Below are positions 31,126 to 40,435 of a stretch of DNA of 64,000 bases, in pieces. The position numbers and the translations under genes were made by a program. The stretch is taken from contig NZ_SMAK01000002.1 in NCBI RefSeq assembly GCF_004346195.1, positions 310,001 through 374,000 on the forward strand. The letters run 5' to 3'. This DNA comes from Tepidamorphus gemmatus. Its GTDB lineage: Bacteria > Pseudomonadota > Alphaproteobacteria > Rhizobiales > Tepidamorphaceae. The notes beneath the pieces were generated by a model. It saw nothing but the letters and a program-made list of their open reading frames with translations, searched no databases and was not told where the DNA came from. Position 1 is the stretch's first letter; every line of letters starts with the position of its first letter.

Positions 31126-31273
31126 GACGACGTTCTCCCCACTGACCACCGACGCGGACCAGGCCGCTTTATCGGCGGATAGGTTCCGATATGATGCGCG
31201 CGTCCGCGCCGGCATGCAACTTCGCCACCGGGGTGGCGGACTCCGCCATCGACGGTACCGCGAACCATCAGCG

Positions 31274-32587
31274 ATGCTCAATTCTCTCTACCGACGCAGG
31301 CTCGAACGTGACCTGGAAGTGTGGCTTGAGAAGGGGTGGGTGACCCGAGAGGGTGCTGCGGCCATCCTCGGCAGCGTCGCAGACGACGGGCGGGCTCGAA
31401 CGGCAGCGGTCATCGGCTTCCTCGGCGCCGTACTGATCGCGATGGCGGCGATCGCCTTCGTCGCTTCGAACTGGCAGGATTTCCCGCGCCCGCTGCGCAT
31501 GCTCGTCCTCGTGGCGGGAATGGCGCTCGCCTACGGCATCGCGGGGCTGCTGGCGCGCGCGCGGCACCCACATTTCGCCGATGCCGCGGTTTTTGCGGGC
31601 ACGGCCCTGTTCGGCGCCTCGATCGTGCTCGTCGCCCAGAGCTACCATCTGTCCGGCGACTATCCTGACCCGCTGCTGCTGTGGGGTGCCGGCGCGCTGC
31701 TTGCCGCGGCAATGGCCGGCTCGCGCGCATCGCTGGTGCTGGCTCTTGTCGTGTTCTGCCTGTGGTCCTGGTACGAGGTGACGGAGTTCGGCTGGATCGT
31801 GCATTGGCCGTTCATCATCGCGCTCGCGGCGGTCACGGCGACTGCGACGTGGTGGCGGTGGGGCGCCGGGCTGCATCTCTCGGCCCTGGCCTTCATCGGC
31901 TGGACCGGCACGAGTATCGTCGCACTGGCCTGGAGCCGCGACTGGTCGGCCGCCGCAACGGTCCTGCTGATGTTTGCCATCGGCATCGCCACCTTCGGCG
32001 CAGGTCGGTTCGCCGCGGTCAGCGGCGGTCCCATCAAGCCGGCAGGTCGTGCCATCGCCTTATACGGTCTGGCTGGGATGATGGGCACGCTGGTCGTGCT
32101 GCAGCTCCTCATGTTCGGCATCGGCAGCGGCAGTTCGAGCGGCGATGCCTGGCCGCTGTGGGGCGCGCTCGGCTTCTCGGTCGCAGGCGCGACGCTGCTT
32201 TCGACTTCGCGGGCATCAGGCTCGCTGCTCGACGCATCGGTGCTGATCGCTGCCGGCGCCGGAACGGCCGGTCTCCTGCACCTGTCGCAGACCGTGAACC
32301 AGGACAGTGCCGGACCGCCGTTGATCCAGATGGGCATCGGTGTGCTGGCGCTTGTCGTCGCAGTCTGGGCGATTTCGTTCGGGAACCGGTCCGCGAGCCG
32401 CACCGCCGCTAATCTCGGGCTCGTCGCCTTCGCGATCGAGGTTCTTTACATCTACTGGGTGACTTTCGGGACGCTATTGGACACCGCGCTGTTCTTCCTC
32501 GTCGGCGGCGTGCTGCTGATCGGCCTTGCCGCCGTGCTGGTCCGGCTGCAACGGCGGCTGAAACCGGCTGATGCGGAGGCGTCATGA
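31274..32587 (+). CDS. DUF2157 domain membrane protein
   Basis: 437 residues. The soluble N-terminus (RRLERDLEVWLEKGWVTREGAAAILGSV) matches the DUF2157 start and is followed by about 12 hydrophobic helices. The next gene encodes the GDYXXLXY-type partner, and the two overlap by 4 bases (ATGA). These two families commonly occur side by side. Function unknown. The open frame extends far upstream, but only across the antisense of the CBS gene, so that part was rejected. Confidence 0.82.
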   Translation: MLNSLYRRRLERDLEVWLEKGWVTREGAAAILGSVADDGRARTAAVIGFLGAVLIAMAAIAFVASNWQDFPRPLRMLVLVAGMALAYGIAGLLARARHPHFADAAVFAGTALFGASIVLVAQSYHLSGDYPDPLLLWGAGALLAAAMAGSRASLVLALVVFCLWSWYEVTEFGWIVHWPFIIALAAVTATATWWRWGAGLHLSALAFIGWTGTSIVALAWSRDWSAAATVLLMFAIGIATFGAGRFAAVSGGPIKPAGRAIALYGLAGMMGTLVVLQLLMFGIGSGSSSGDAWPLWGALGFSVAGATLLSTSRASGSLLDASVLIAAGAGTAGLLHLSQTVNQDSAGPPLIQMGIGVLALVVAVWAISFGNRSASRTAANLGLVAFAIEVLYIYWVTFGTLLDTALFFLVGGVLLIGLAAVLVRLQRRLKPADAEAS

Positions 32588-33198
32588 TGAGCCTGGCTTC
32601 GGCTCCCGGGGCGGGGCTTTGGGCGCGGCTGGCGGCGATCCTGGTGATCCAGGCCGCGGCGCTCGGCTGGATGATCTACGAGCGGGCCGAACTGCTGCGC
32701 ACCGGCACCGAAGTGAGGCTCGCCGTCGTGCCGATAGATCCGCGCGACCTGTTCCGCGGCGACTACGTGACGCTGACCTATGACATCTCGCTGCTGCGAC
32801 CGCAGGTGATCGGCGGAGATACCGGATTCGACGTCAACGATCCGATCTGGGTGACGCTGGATACCAGCCTGGCGGGACCTGCGCAGCCGCAGGGAGTGTT
32901 TCGCCACAGGCCGCCGACCTTGCCTGGTCAGGCCGTCATCCGCGGCCGAGTAGAACGCATCTTCTCGGGAATCCAGCCTCGCGACGCTCCCGACGCGTGT
33001 CCGGCCCCCTGCACGACGCTGGAAGTTGACTACGGGATCTCGCAATACTTCGTGCCCGAGGGCGAGGGGCGCAGCCTGGAGACCCTGCGCAATGACAGCC
33101 GGGTGAGTGTCGTCGCTGCGGTGAACAGCCGCGGCAGGGCGGCGATCAAGCAATTGCTGGTCGACGGTGTCGTGCGTTATCAGGAGCCGTTGTTCTGA
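32584..33198 (+). CDS. GDYXXLXY-family membrane-anchored protein
   Basis: 204 residues. One N-terminal transmembrane helix (AAILVIQAAALGWMIYERA), then an extracytoplasmic domain beginning with VPIDPRDLFRGDYVTLTYDIS, the motif that names this family. The C-terminal part contains DYGISQYFVPEGEGRSLE and RVSVVAAVNSRGRAAIKQLLVDG. It is translationally coupled to the DUF2157 gene. Its last 19 bases overlap the convergent rhomboid gene. Confidence 0.82.
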   Translation: MMSLASAPGAGLWARLAAILVIQAAALGWMIYERAELLRTGTEVRLAVVPIDPRDLFRGDYVTLTYDISLLRPQVIGGDTGFDVNDPIWVTLDTSLAGPAQPQGVFRHRPPTLPGQAVIRGRVERIFSGIQPRDAPDACPAPCTTLEVDYGISQYFVPEGEGRSLETLRNDSRVSVVAAVNSRGRAAIKQLLVDGVVRYQEPLF

Positions 33199-33965
33199 TC
33201 CGGGAAGGAAGCATCTTGGCGCGGCGAAGCGGCTGGGTCGAACAGCCGGAAGCCGAGCAGTCCGGTGAGAAACCCGCCGATATGGGCCTCCCAGGCGACC
33301 GATGCATCGCCATCACCCGCCATGCCGGTGGCCCCGAAGGCGTAGTTGACCGCGAACCAGATGGCCACGAACGCCAGCACCCGCACGTCGTGGAACGCTC
33401 GCGCCAGCGGCAGGGCCGGCTGCTTCCAGCGCGCATCCGGATCGGTACTCCAGATGGAGGCGGGGTGCTGGAAGGCGAACCGCACGGCAGCGCCCATCTG
33501 GCCGGAAATCGCGGCCGACGCACCCACCACCGGCGCGAATTCGCCCCAGTGGGTGAGCAGATGAGCACCGGCTCCAGCGATTGCCGCCACCGCCGACAGC
33601 AGCACGAAGCGAACCGTGCCGAAACGGCGCAGGACCGGCGTGCCGAACGCGATCATCCAGGCGACATTCACGCCGAGATGCATCCAGCTGCCGTGCAGCA
33701 GCGCATAGGTCAGAAAGGTCCAAAGATCGGCTCCTGCTCCGCCGGGGAAGCTCAGGCCGATCAGCGAATCAGAGATGTACCGAGCGGGTACGAAGGCGAA
33801 CGTGAACAGGACCCAGAGGTCCGTTTCGAACGGAAGCAGCGACCGCAAAACGTGGATTGCGGTGAGGATCGCGACACCGGCGACCATCGCGGCAGGCAGG
33901 TTGAAGATCGGCTCGCGCGCGTTTGCCAAGGGATCCGGGAGATTGGGCTTGTTCGGGCGTGTCAA
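33180..33965 (-). CDS. Rhomboid family intramembrane serine protease
   Basis: 261 residues with six or seven transmembrane segments. Motifs: LLHGSWMHLGVNVAWM (HxxxN in helix 2), GASAAISGQMG containing the catalytic Ser (GxSxxxxG), and the catalytic His in WEAHIGGFLTGLLGF. An insertion between the serine and histidine helices is longer than in GlpG. Substrate unknown. Confidence 0.9.
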   Translation of the reverse strand: MTRPNKPNLPDPLANAREPIFNLPAAMVAGVAILTAIHVLRSLLPFETDLWVLFTFAFVPARYISDSLIGLSFPGGAGADLWTFLTYALLHGSWMHLGVNVAWMIAFGTPVLRRFGTVRFVLLSAVAAIAGAGAHLLTHWGEFAPVVGASAAISGQMGAAVRFAFQHPASIWSTDPDARWKQPALPLARAFHDVRVLAFVAIWFAVNYAFGATGMAGDGDASVAWEAHIGGFLTGLLGFRLFDPAASPRQDASFPDQNNGS

Positions 33966-34059
33966 GGACGGCTGGCACGTAACCTGCGAACTGCGGCAAA
34001 AGCAAGTAGATCGACGGTCGGGCGTGCCAGCGCAGTACGGAACGGTTCAAGGGGAGACG

Positions 34060-34704
34060 ATGTCGGGGACCCAGGAAGACACCAGGCACGGAGATGGCGT
34101 CACGCTGAGACATGCCATCTCGCAGTTTCTTTACAGCTACTGGAATCGCCTGCGGGGCGACAGGCCGGCGCCGCTGCGCCGCGAGATCGAGCCCGCCGAC
34201 ATCGGTCCCGTGCTGTCCGATACGTTCATCCTCGAGGTGGCAGCCGACGACTGCTATCCGTACCGGCTGGCAGGCACCCGCGTCTGCGCTGCCTTCGGGC
34301 GCGAGCTAAAGGGCGAGAACTGGCTGGACGGCTGGTCCGCTCGCGACCGGGAAGCGCTGGCGACGCTCATGCGCACCATCTCCCACGACGCGGCCGGCGC
34401 CAGCGTCGAGATCGACGGCGGCAACGGCCGGGGCCAGAGTGCCCCGTTCGAGTTCCTGCTGCTGCCGCTCGTCAATCGCGGCCAGGGCTACACCCGCATC
34501 CTCGGCGCGCTGGCCCCGCTCGACCCGCCGTACTGGCTGGGTGCCACGCCGCTGGTGGAGACCACCGTCACCGCCCTGCACCTCATCTGGCCGCATCGCA
34601 ACGATCCGTTCCGCGAGGACCGCGCTGCCCACCCGGTGTTCGATCGCAAAATTCCGCTACGACGCCGGCGGCACCTGGCTCTCTACGAGGGCGGCCTGGA
34701 GTGA
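34060..34704 (+). CDS. PAS domain protein (PAS_5-like)
   Basis: 214 residues matching the alphaproteobacterial PAS_5 family: FLYSYWNRLRGDRPAPLRREIEPADIGPVLSDTFILEV, YRLAGTRVCAAFGRELKGENWLDGW, and FEFLLLPLVNRGQGYTRILGALAPL. There is no output domain. These proteins are often found next to PilZ proteins, as here (110 bases downstream). GGGGAGA precedes the ATG. Confidence 0.8.
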   Translation: MSGTQEDTRHGDGVTLRHAISQFLYSYWNRLRGDRPAPLRREIEPADIGPVLSDTFILEVAADDCYPYRLAGTRVCAAFGRELKGENWLDGWSARDREALATLMRTISHDAAGASVEIDGGNGRGQSAPFEFLLLPLVNRGQGYTRILGALAPLDPPYWLGATPLVETTVTALHLIWPHRNDPFREDRAAHPVFDRKIPLRRRRHLALYEGGLE

Positions 34705-34813
34705 ATGCAACCGGCGCTCCTTACGGGGTGTTAACCAGAGACGCCTAGTTTCGCCTGCGAGATCTGTCAGTCCATGGCCCGCATCTTTGGGGCAAATCGG
34801 GAGACCTTGGCGC

Positions 34814-35431
34814 GTGCAGCGGGAACTGCGGTCCGCCCCCCTGTCACTGAGCGAGGAGAAGCGTCGCCATCAGCGCGTGCGCGTCAGCATCCTCGGGCGC
34901 TACATGCTGCCGAACAAGCGGGAGTATCCCTGCCAGGTCATCGACATGTCGCCCGGCGGTGCGCGCTTCGTGGCGCCAGTCAACGGCGAACCGGGTGACC
35001 GGATCGTCGCCTATCTCGATCATGTCGGCCGTATCGAGGGGGTGGTCACGCGTCTGCTCGATGGCGGCTTTGCGATCGCCATCAATGCCACGGCGCGAAA
35101 GCGGGACAAGCTGGCAGCCCAGCTCACTTGGCTCGCCAACCGGCATCAGCTGGGCCTGCCGGAAGATCGCCGCCACGAGCGACTGATACCGCGCAACCCG
35201 TTCACGGAGCTCAGGCTGGGCGACGGGCGCGCCTATCGTTGCAAGCTCATCGACCTCTCGCTCTCGGGCGCCGCAATTGCCTGCGACGTGCATCCTGCGA
35301 TCGGAACGTCCGTGACACTGGGCCAGTCGCGCGGCATCGTTGTCCGCCATATCGAGGGCGGTGTGGCGATCGAGTTCACCACCGTTCAGTCAATGGAAAC
35401 GCTCGTAGCCCAGTTCGGCGAGTTGAACTGA
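34814..35431 (+). CDS. Tandem PilZ domain protein
   Basis: 205 residues with two PilZ domains. The first has RRHQRVRV and DMSPGGARF; the second has RRHERL and DLSLSGAAI. Both halves keep the RxxxR and DxSxxG c-di-GMP-binding motifs, so both can in principle bind ligand. The start is uncertain: the GTG at 34814 follows GGGAGA and gives a compact protein. Probable cytosolic c-di-GMP effector acting on motility or polysaccharide synthesis; the target is unknown. Confidence 0.8.
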   Translation: MQRELRSAPLSLSEEKRRHQRVRVSILGRYMLPNKREYPCQVIDMSPGGARFVAPVNGEPGDRIVAYLDHVGRIEGVVTRLLDGGFAIAINATARKRDKLAAQLTWLANRHQLGLPEDRRHERLIPRNPFTELRLGDGRAYRCKLIDLSLSGAAIACDVHPAIGTSVTLGQSRGIVVRHIEGGVAIEFTTVQSMETLVAQFGELN

Positions 35432-35705
35432 CACGGCCTTCCCGCCCGGAACGCGCCAGGCCACATGTGCCGCGTGCCGATCGATTGCCACCGACGACTT
35501 GGCCGGAAAGGCCAGAAGCGGCTGAACGATCTATTCGCTTGGCAAGCCATCATGGTTATCGCGGCATGAACAACAGCTTACCTAGTCGTCAATAGCGATA
35601 ATAAAACACGATCCAGATTCGACTCAAAACGCCGCTCGCGACTTTCTCATCCCTCAAATTCTTTCTGCCATAGTCCTCTGTAACGATCAATACAGGGGGC
35701 TGTCG

Positions 35706-36335
35706 ATGAACAAGACTTCCGCGATTTTCGCGGCGATGATCTGTCTGTTCACAGGTTCGGCCGCTGCTTCGCCGACGCCAGGACAAGACCAAGGTCAGGA
35801 CCGCATGACCGAATTTGGAAGCGCGAAGCCGCCGATCGGTTACGTACAGTTCTGCCGCCGCCACCCTGCCGAATGCCGCATCGCAGCGATCGGCACGCAG
35901 CGTGAGACGATGACGCCGGCTCGCTGGCGCGAGCTCGTAGCGGTGAACAGCCACGTCAATACCGTCATTGAGCCGGTGACCGACATGGAACTCTATGGCG
36001 TCGCCGAGCTATGGACCTATCCGACCGACAAGGGAGACTGCGAGGATTACGTGCTGCTCAAGCGCAAGCTCCTGATCGAGCACGGTTGGTCACCGGCCAG
36101 CTTGCTGATCACCGTGGTCCGCGACGAGCGCGGCGACGGTCATGCCGTCCTGACAGCGGTCACGTCGGAGGGTGACCTGATCCTCGACAACCAGCACTCC
36201 GAGATCCGCGCTTGGCGCGATACTCCTTATCAGTACCTCAAGCGGCAATCGAAAGCCGATCCGAGCCGCTGGGTTTCGTTGATCGACGACGTGCCGCAGT
36301 CGCAGGTGCCAGTGGCAGGCATGCCGCCCCGCTGA
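35706..36335 (+). CDS. Transglutaminase-like cysteine peptidase (BTLCP family)
   Basis: 209 residues. Sec signal peptide (MNKTSAIFAAMICLFTGSAAA, cleavage about residue 21-22). The catalytic triad fits the BTLCP/DUF920 family: Cys in TDKGDCEDYVLLKRK, His in GDGHAVLTAV, and Asp in LILDNQHSEIR. LapG, the best-known relative, is a periplasmic protease that releases surface adhesins. No LapD-like receptor is nearby, so that role is only a possibility. It is preceded by about 270 bases with no other gene and followed by a strong terminator. Confidence 0.88.
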   Translation: MNKTSAIFAAMICLFTGSAAASPTPGQDQGQDRMTEFGSAKPPIGYVQFCRRHPAECRIAAIGTQRETMTPARWRELVAVNSHVNTVIEPVTDMELYGVAELWTYPTDKGDCEDYVLLKRKLLIEHGWSPASLLITVVRDERGDGHAVLTAVTSEGDLILDNQHSEIRAWRDTPYQYLKRQSKADPSRWVSLIDDVPQSQVPVAGMPPR

Positions 36336-36404
36336 CCAGAGAGGTTCGCCTTTCCGGCCCGGTCGCGTCCCCCCCCCCTCCGTCCGTCCAGACCGGGTCA
36401 GACT

Positions 36405-36433
36405 GGAGCCGGCCCTCCCCCGGGGCCGGCTCC
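36405..36433 (+). terminator. Strong hairpin after the BTLCP peptidase gene
   Basis: Eleven-base perfect stem GGAGCCGGCCC / GGGCCGGCTCC with a 7-base loop, followed by AACTTTC. It lies between two convergent genes, 70 bases after one stop codon and 26 bases before the other. Confidence 0.65.
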
Positions 36434-36458
36434 AACTTTCACGGCCGACATCGCACCG

Positions 36459-36986
36459 TCAGACCGGCGCCAGGCCTGATGCGAACCGGCGTGCATTCGC
36501 CGCATAGCCGAGCGCGGAATCTCTGAGCTTCTCCCGCTCCTCGGGCTTCAGCTCCCGGACGATCTTGGCGGGACTGCCCACGGCGAGCATGCCGTCCGGG
36601 ATCTCGCGCCCCTCGGGCACCAGTGCATTGGCGCCGATCAGGCATTCGCGTCCGATCTTGGCGCCATTGAGAACCGTTGCGCCCATGCCGATCAGGGAGC
36701 CGGCGCCAATCGTGCAGCCGTGCAGGATCGCCAGATGGCCGATCGTGCAACCCGGGCCGACCACCAGCGGAAAACCCATGTCGGTGTGGAGCATGCAGTT
36801 GTCCTGCACGTTCGACCGCTCGCCGATCTCGATCCACTCGTTGTCGCCGCGCAGAACGGCTCCAAACCAGACGCTGGCCTCGGCGCGCAGCCGCACCTTG
36901 CCAAGCACGGTAGCCGACGGTGCGATCCAGAAGCTGCCTGCGGCGGGAAGTTCGGGCGCGACGCCGTCGAGTGAAAGGACCGTCAT
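36459..36986 (-). CDS. Gamma carbonic anhydrase family protein
   Basis: 175 residues of left-handed beta-helix hexapeptide repeats (for example [22 protein letters not shown] and [25 protein letters not shown]). Metal-ligand histidines are in LHTDMGFPL and [12 protein letters not shown]. It belongs to the YrdA/PaaY-like group, where carbonic anhydrase activity is variable. Confidence 0.85.
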   Translation of the reverse strand: MTVLSLDGVAPELPAAGSFWIAPSATVLGKVRLRAEASVWFGAVLRGDNEWIEIGERSNVQDNCMLHTDMGFPLVVGPGCTIGHLAILHGCTIGAGSLIGMGATVLNGAKIGRECLIGANALVPEGREIPDGMLAVGSPAKIVRELKPEEREKLRDSALGYAANARRFASGLAPV

Positions 36987-37054
36987 CGAACTGCTCCAGG
37001 CGCTGTGACCATCGACTACGGTTCTAGGTCTGTCGACGTCGCTCGCTCAAGCGC

Positions 37055-37372
37055 TCATGCAAGGCGTTCGAGAAGATTGACCAGGAACGCGCCGGAGAAG
37101 AAGCACCACAGGCTGGCGATCACTGCGCTGGCGGCAAGAAGCGGCAGCGGTCGATGCTCGATCAATCGTCCCCGGACAGCATTGCGCATGAGAACGAGCG
37201 GGCCGCCAAACACGACAACGAGCACCTGCCCGAAGGCGCCGAGGGGCGTGCGTGGCCGCGTCTGGAAGCTCGGCAGCTCGTTGGTGAAAATCCGATAGGC
37301 GCTGATCGTGATGCCGCCGGCCACGAGGCCGACAAGGACGGTATAGATGTAGATCGTCACGCTTTCGGTCAT
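37055..37372 (-). CDS. Small conserved membrane protein
   Basis: 105 residues with three predicted transmembrane helices: IYIYTVLVGLVAGGITISAY, GQVLVVVFGGPLVLM and LLAASAVIASLWCFFSGAFL. It resembles a short rhizobial membrane family of unknown function (possibly DUF6949; I am not certain of the number). The start at 37372 places the first helix at the N-terminus. Confidence 0.7.
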   Translation of the reverse strand: MTESVTIYIYTVLVGLVAGGITISAYRIFTNELPSFQTRPRTPLGAFGQVLVVVFGGPLVLMRNAVRGRLIEHRPLPLLAASAVIASLWCFFSGAFLVNLLERLA

Positions 37373-37533
37373 CCACAGCTCTCCCGACATCCCGTTCTGA
37401 GACACCCAATCGTGCCCTATGCACCGATGCGCAAGTTCAATGCCACGCGCCGGCCGACGTTGGCGCGAAACCGATCGGAGACGAGCCGCAGGCCGTAACG
37501 CTTCGTTAACCCTACCGGGCGTTCCCTTCGGGA

Positions 37534-38271
37534 ATGGTCGAGTTAGCCGCCTATATCCGGATACCTGCCGATTCTCGCGCTGACGAGGACGGCCATGACC
37601 ACGCGCAGCGCTTCGGCACCATCGCCCTGGCACTCGGCGCCCTCACCACAGCCCTGCTGCTGCGGCTCGCGATCACTACCTGGTGGCAGGTCTGGGGTCC
37701 GACACCGCCCCCTCCTCCCTACCCGGTTCCCGTGGAGCTTGGTCCTGTCACGCTGGTCGTCCCCTCCAACATGATCAGGTCGCCCGCCGGGACAAACACT
37801 CGGGCCTCATCGCTCGAACTGGTCGTCCACTGGCCGACCCTCGAGGGCTACAGCGAGGGCCGTGCCGGTGCTTTCCTGAGCAGCGACGAGCGCGCGCCGC
37901 TCCTGTTCATTTCGATTCGCCCGGCAGACGGACGGTTCGGTCCGAACGAGCGGTACGATCACGTCTATCGGCGGCTGCTGGCGGATTTTCCGCGGATCGG
38001 GCCCGGCGGCCTCGTCGCCCAAACGTTCCGGACCGGGTTCGGCTATGACGGCGAGACCCTGTATGTCTCGCCTGTGCCGGCGCAGCCTCTCGTTGCCCGC
38101 TGCGCTGCGGACAAGATGGCGACCGAAACATGCCTTGTCGAATACCGGTCGGCGCATGGACTGGACGTTGCCTACCGGTTCCGTCGATCGCTGCTGTCGC
38201 GCTGGAGGTCGCTGGACAGGTCGGTGCGCGCGCTCATCGACGGGTTCGTTGCAGCCGGCACCACGCCATGA
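37534..38271 (+). CDS. Hypothetical membrane-anchored protein
   Basis: 245 residues. A hydrophilic N-terminus, one transmembrane segment (about residues 29-46, TIALALGALTTALLLRLAI), then a Pro-rich PTPPPPPYPVPVELG linker and a periplasmic domain. Conserved-looking parts are GPVTLVVPSNMIRSP, RYDHVYRRLLADFPR and ETLYVSPVPAQPLVARCA. It includes two cysteines near residues 188 and 197 that could pair. Family not recognised. Confidence 0.7.
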   Translation: MVELAAYIRIPADSRADEDGHDHAQRFGTIALALGALTTALLLRLAITTWWQVWGPTPPPPPYPVPVELGPVTLVVPSNMIRSPAGTNTRASSLELVVHWPTLEGYSEGRAGAFLSSDERAPLLFISIRPADGRFGPNERYDHVYRRLLADFPRIGPGGLVAQTFRTGFGYDGETLYVSPVPAQPLVARCAADKMATETCLVEYRSAHGLDVAYRFRRSLLSRWRSLDRSVRALIDGFVAAGTTP

Positions 38272-38298
38272 GCACGGACGCCGGCCGCCGATGGACTG

Positions 38299-38508
38299 TC
38301 AGGCCAGATCGTATTCGAGAATGGCCATCTGGAACTGATAGGACAGCTCGTCATCCTCGTCATCGCGGAAGAGGATGCCGATGAACTCGTCGCCGACATA
38401 AACCTCGGCCGAATCATCCTTCTTCGGCCGCGGCTTCACCCTGATGCTCGGCGACCTGAAGGTCTTCTGCAGATACGCCTCGAGTTTGGCGATTTCTCGT
38501 TGTTCCAA
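38299..38508 (-). CDS. DUF3126 family protein
   Basis: 69 residues if translation starts at TTG 38508 (AAAGG 7 bases upstream); a GTG at 38538 would add 10. Family pattern: IAKLEAYLQKTFRSPSIRV, PRPKKDDSAEVYVGDEFIGI and LSYQFQMAILEYDL. A small alphaproteobacterial protein of unknown function, upstream of which lies cysE on the same strand. Confidence 0.85.
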   Translation of the reverse strand: MEQREIAKLEAYLQKTFRSPSIRVKPRPKKDDSAEVYVGDEFIGILFRDDEDDELSYQFQMAILEYDLA

Positions 38509-38583
38509 GACGGAGCCTTTCGGTTGGGGAGAACGCACCCGGCCCTCGCGGGCATTCGCCCACCCGGACCGGACGTCGGGGTT

Positions 38584-39420
38584 CTAACCCGTGGCGTCGC
38601 GTCCGTCGATCATCTGATCCATCGACAACGCCGGTTCGGCGCAGCCGGCCTTGCCGACCACCTTCGCCGGAACGCCCGCGACCGTCGTGTTCGGTGGCAC
38701 GTCCCTGAGGACAACGGAACCGGCGGCGACCCGCGAGCAGGCGCCGACCTCGATGTTGCCGAGGATCTTGGCGCCCGCACCGATCAGCACACCGCGGCGC
38801 ACCTTCGGGTGCCGGTCGCCCGTCTCCTTGCCGGTGCCACCGAGGGTTACGCCATGCAGGATGGAAACCTCGTCCTCGATGACGGCCGTCTGTCCGACGA
38901 CGATCGCGTGCCCGTGATCTATGAAGATTCCGCGTCCAATCCGCGCAGCAGGATTGATGTCGACGCTGAACACGGCCGAGACGCGGCTCTGCAGGTAGAG
39001 CGCGAAGTCGCGGCGCCCCGTATTCCAAAGCCAGTGGCTGAGGCGATGTGCCTCCAGCGCGTGGAAACCCTTGAAGTAGAGCAACGGCTCGATATAGCGG
39101 CTGCAGGCCGGATCGCGCTCGTAGACGGCGACGATATCGGCGCGGAAGGCTTCGCCGATCTCAGGCTGGGCGGCCACGGCCTCGCGGAAGGCATGCAGGA
39201 TCGACTGGCTGCCGAGCGCCTCGTGGGCAAGCCGCGAGGCCACCCGGCTGGCGACGGCATCCTCGAGGGTGTCGTGATTGAGAACGGACTCCAACACGAA
39301 CCCCGCGAGCGCCGGCTCGGTCACGACGATCTCGTCGGCCTCTTCCCGGATTCGTGCCCAGACTGGATCGCATGTGGCGATTCGTCCGAGCGGGCCGACC
39401 CGCTGCGACTCGATGACCAT
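38584..39420 (-). CDS. cysE: Serine O-acetyltransferase
   Basis: 278 residues from the ATG at 39420, which has GGAGGAA directly upstream; longer in-frame starts lack such a site. The N-terminal helical domain is followed by the left-handed beta-helix with VFSVDINPAARIGRGIFIDHGHAIVVGQTAVIEDEVSILHGVTLGGTG. The catalytic His/Asp pair (DH) is conserved. Makes O-acetylserine for cysteine synthesis. It ends 75 bases before the DUF3126 gene, and the two may be cotranscribed. Confidence 0.93.
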   Translation of the reverse strand: MVIESQRVGPLGRIATCDPVWARIREEADEIVVTEPALAGFVLESVLNHDTLEDAVASRVASRLAHEALGSQSILHAFREAVAAQPEIGEAFRADIVAVYERDPACSRYIEPLLYFKGFHALEAHRLSHWLWNTGRRDFALYLQSRVSAVFSVDINPAARIGRGIFIDHGHAIVVGQTAVIEDEVSILHGVTLGGTGKETGDRHPKVRRGVLIGAGAKILGNIEVGACSRVAAGSVVLRDVPPNTTVAGVPAKVVGKAGCAEPALSMDQMIDGRDATG

Positions 39421-39526
39421 GGCTTCCTCCACCGCCGCCACCGCCTGTTGGACGGACCGTATCATATGTTGGTCGGTTTGCAGGAAAGGAAAGAGCCGCC
39501 GACGGTGGAGACGTCTGTTAGATCGA

Positions 39527-40411
39527 TCAGGCCGCCTCGAGATTGCAAAGAAAGTTGACGAGCGCGGCAGCGAAGGCATCGTTGCGGTCCCCGGCGACCA
39601 TATGCCCGGCGCCGCTGACGTCGACATAGGTGGCATGCGGCACGAGCGTCAGGAAGTCGCGGACATGTTCCTCGGCGACGAGCTCGCTCATCTGCCCGCG
39701 CACCAGCAGGGTTGGCACGGTCAGCCGCCGTGCCGCCGCGACGCAGCGCAGGGGAATGTGCTCCCTGTCAGTGGAAATCGGCCGCGGACCGTCGATGAAC
39801 CGCGGATCCCAGTGCCAGCGATAGCGGCCATCCTGGCCGAGCCGAAGATTCTTGCGCAGGCCCGCCAGCGAGCGCGGCCGCGGCCGGTGCGGCAGATAGC
39901 CGGCGATCACCTCCGCCGCCTCCTCGAGGCTCGCGAAGCCTTCGTGCATGCGCTCGCCCATGAATCCGAGGATGGCATCGACACCGTTCGGATCCGTACG
40001 GGGCGTCACATCGACCAGGACCAGCGCGGAAACGGTCTGCGGGGCGATCTCGCCGGCGACCAGCAGCGAGGCGACGCCTCCAAGCGAGGCGCCGACCGCG
40101 ACCGGCCGCTGGCCAAGCGCACCGATGATCTGGTCAAAGATCAGGGCAGCATCGGCCGCATAGTCGGTGAAGGCGTAGTTGCCCGGCAGGCTGCGGTCGC
40201 TGTCTCCATGGCCGCGTTGGTCGACGGCAACGGCGCGCCAGCCGGAGGCGACGAGGCGACGGGCGGTGCCTTCCCAGGCATGCCGGGTCTGGCCGCCACC
40301 ATGCATCAGCGCGGCGACGGGACCGCTGCCCTCGCCCCAGACGGTTGCCCGGACGCGGTTGCCCTCGGCGCCGCGGAAGCTCGTCAGGCAATGCGGGATC
40401 GTGCCGGTCAT
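39527..40411 (-). CDS. Alpha/beta hydrolase
   Basis: 294 residues. Oxyanion region LMHGGGQTRHAWEGTARRL; AVDQRGHGDSDRS; nucleophile Ser in VGASLGGVASLLV (GxSxG); catalytic His in SGAGHMVAGDRNDAF. Substrate unknown. It lies 24 bases from a second alpha/beta hydrolase gene on the same strand; the two share only family-level similarity. Confidence 0.88.
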   Translation of the reverse strand: MTGTIPHCLTSFRGAEGNRVRATVWGEGSGPVAALMHGGGQTRHAWEGTARRLVASGWRAVAVDQRGHGDSDRSLPGNYAFTDYAADAALIFDQIIGALGQRPVAVGASLGGVASLLVAGEIAPQTVSALVLVDVTPRTDPNGVDAILGFMGERMHEGFASLEEAAEVIAGYLPHRPRPRSLAGLRKNLRLGQDGRYRWHWDPRFIDGPRPISTDREHIPLRCVAAARRLTVPTLLVRGQMSELVAEEHVRDFLTLVPHATYVDVSGAGHMVAGDRNDAFAAALVNFLCNLEAA

Positions 40412-40435
40412 CCGCCCTCTCCAAGGCCCGCTTCG

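Noticed and set aside
30704-31273. 190-codon upstream extension of the DUF2157 gene
   Set aside because: It runs antisense through the CBS gene; the family N-terminus begins at 31274.
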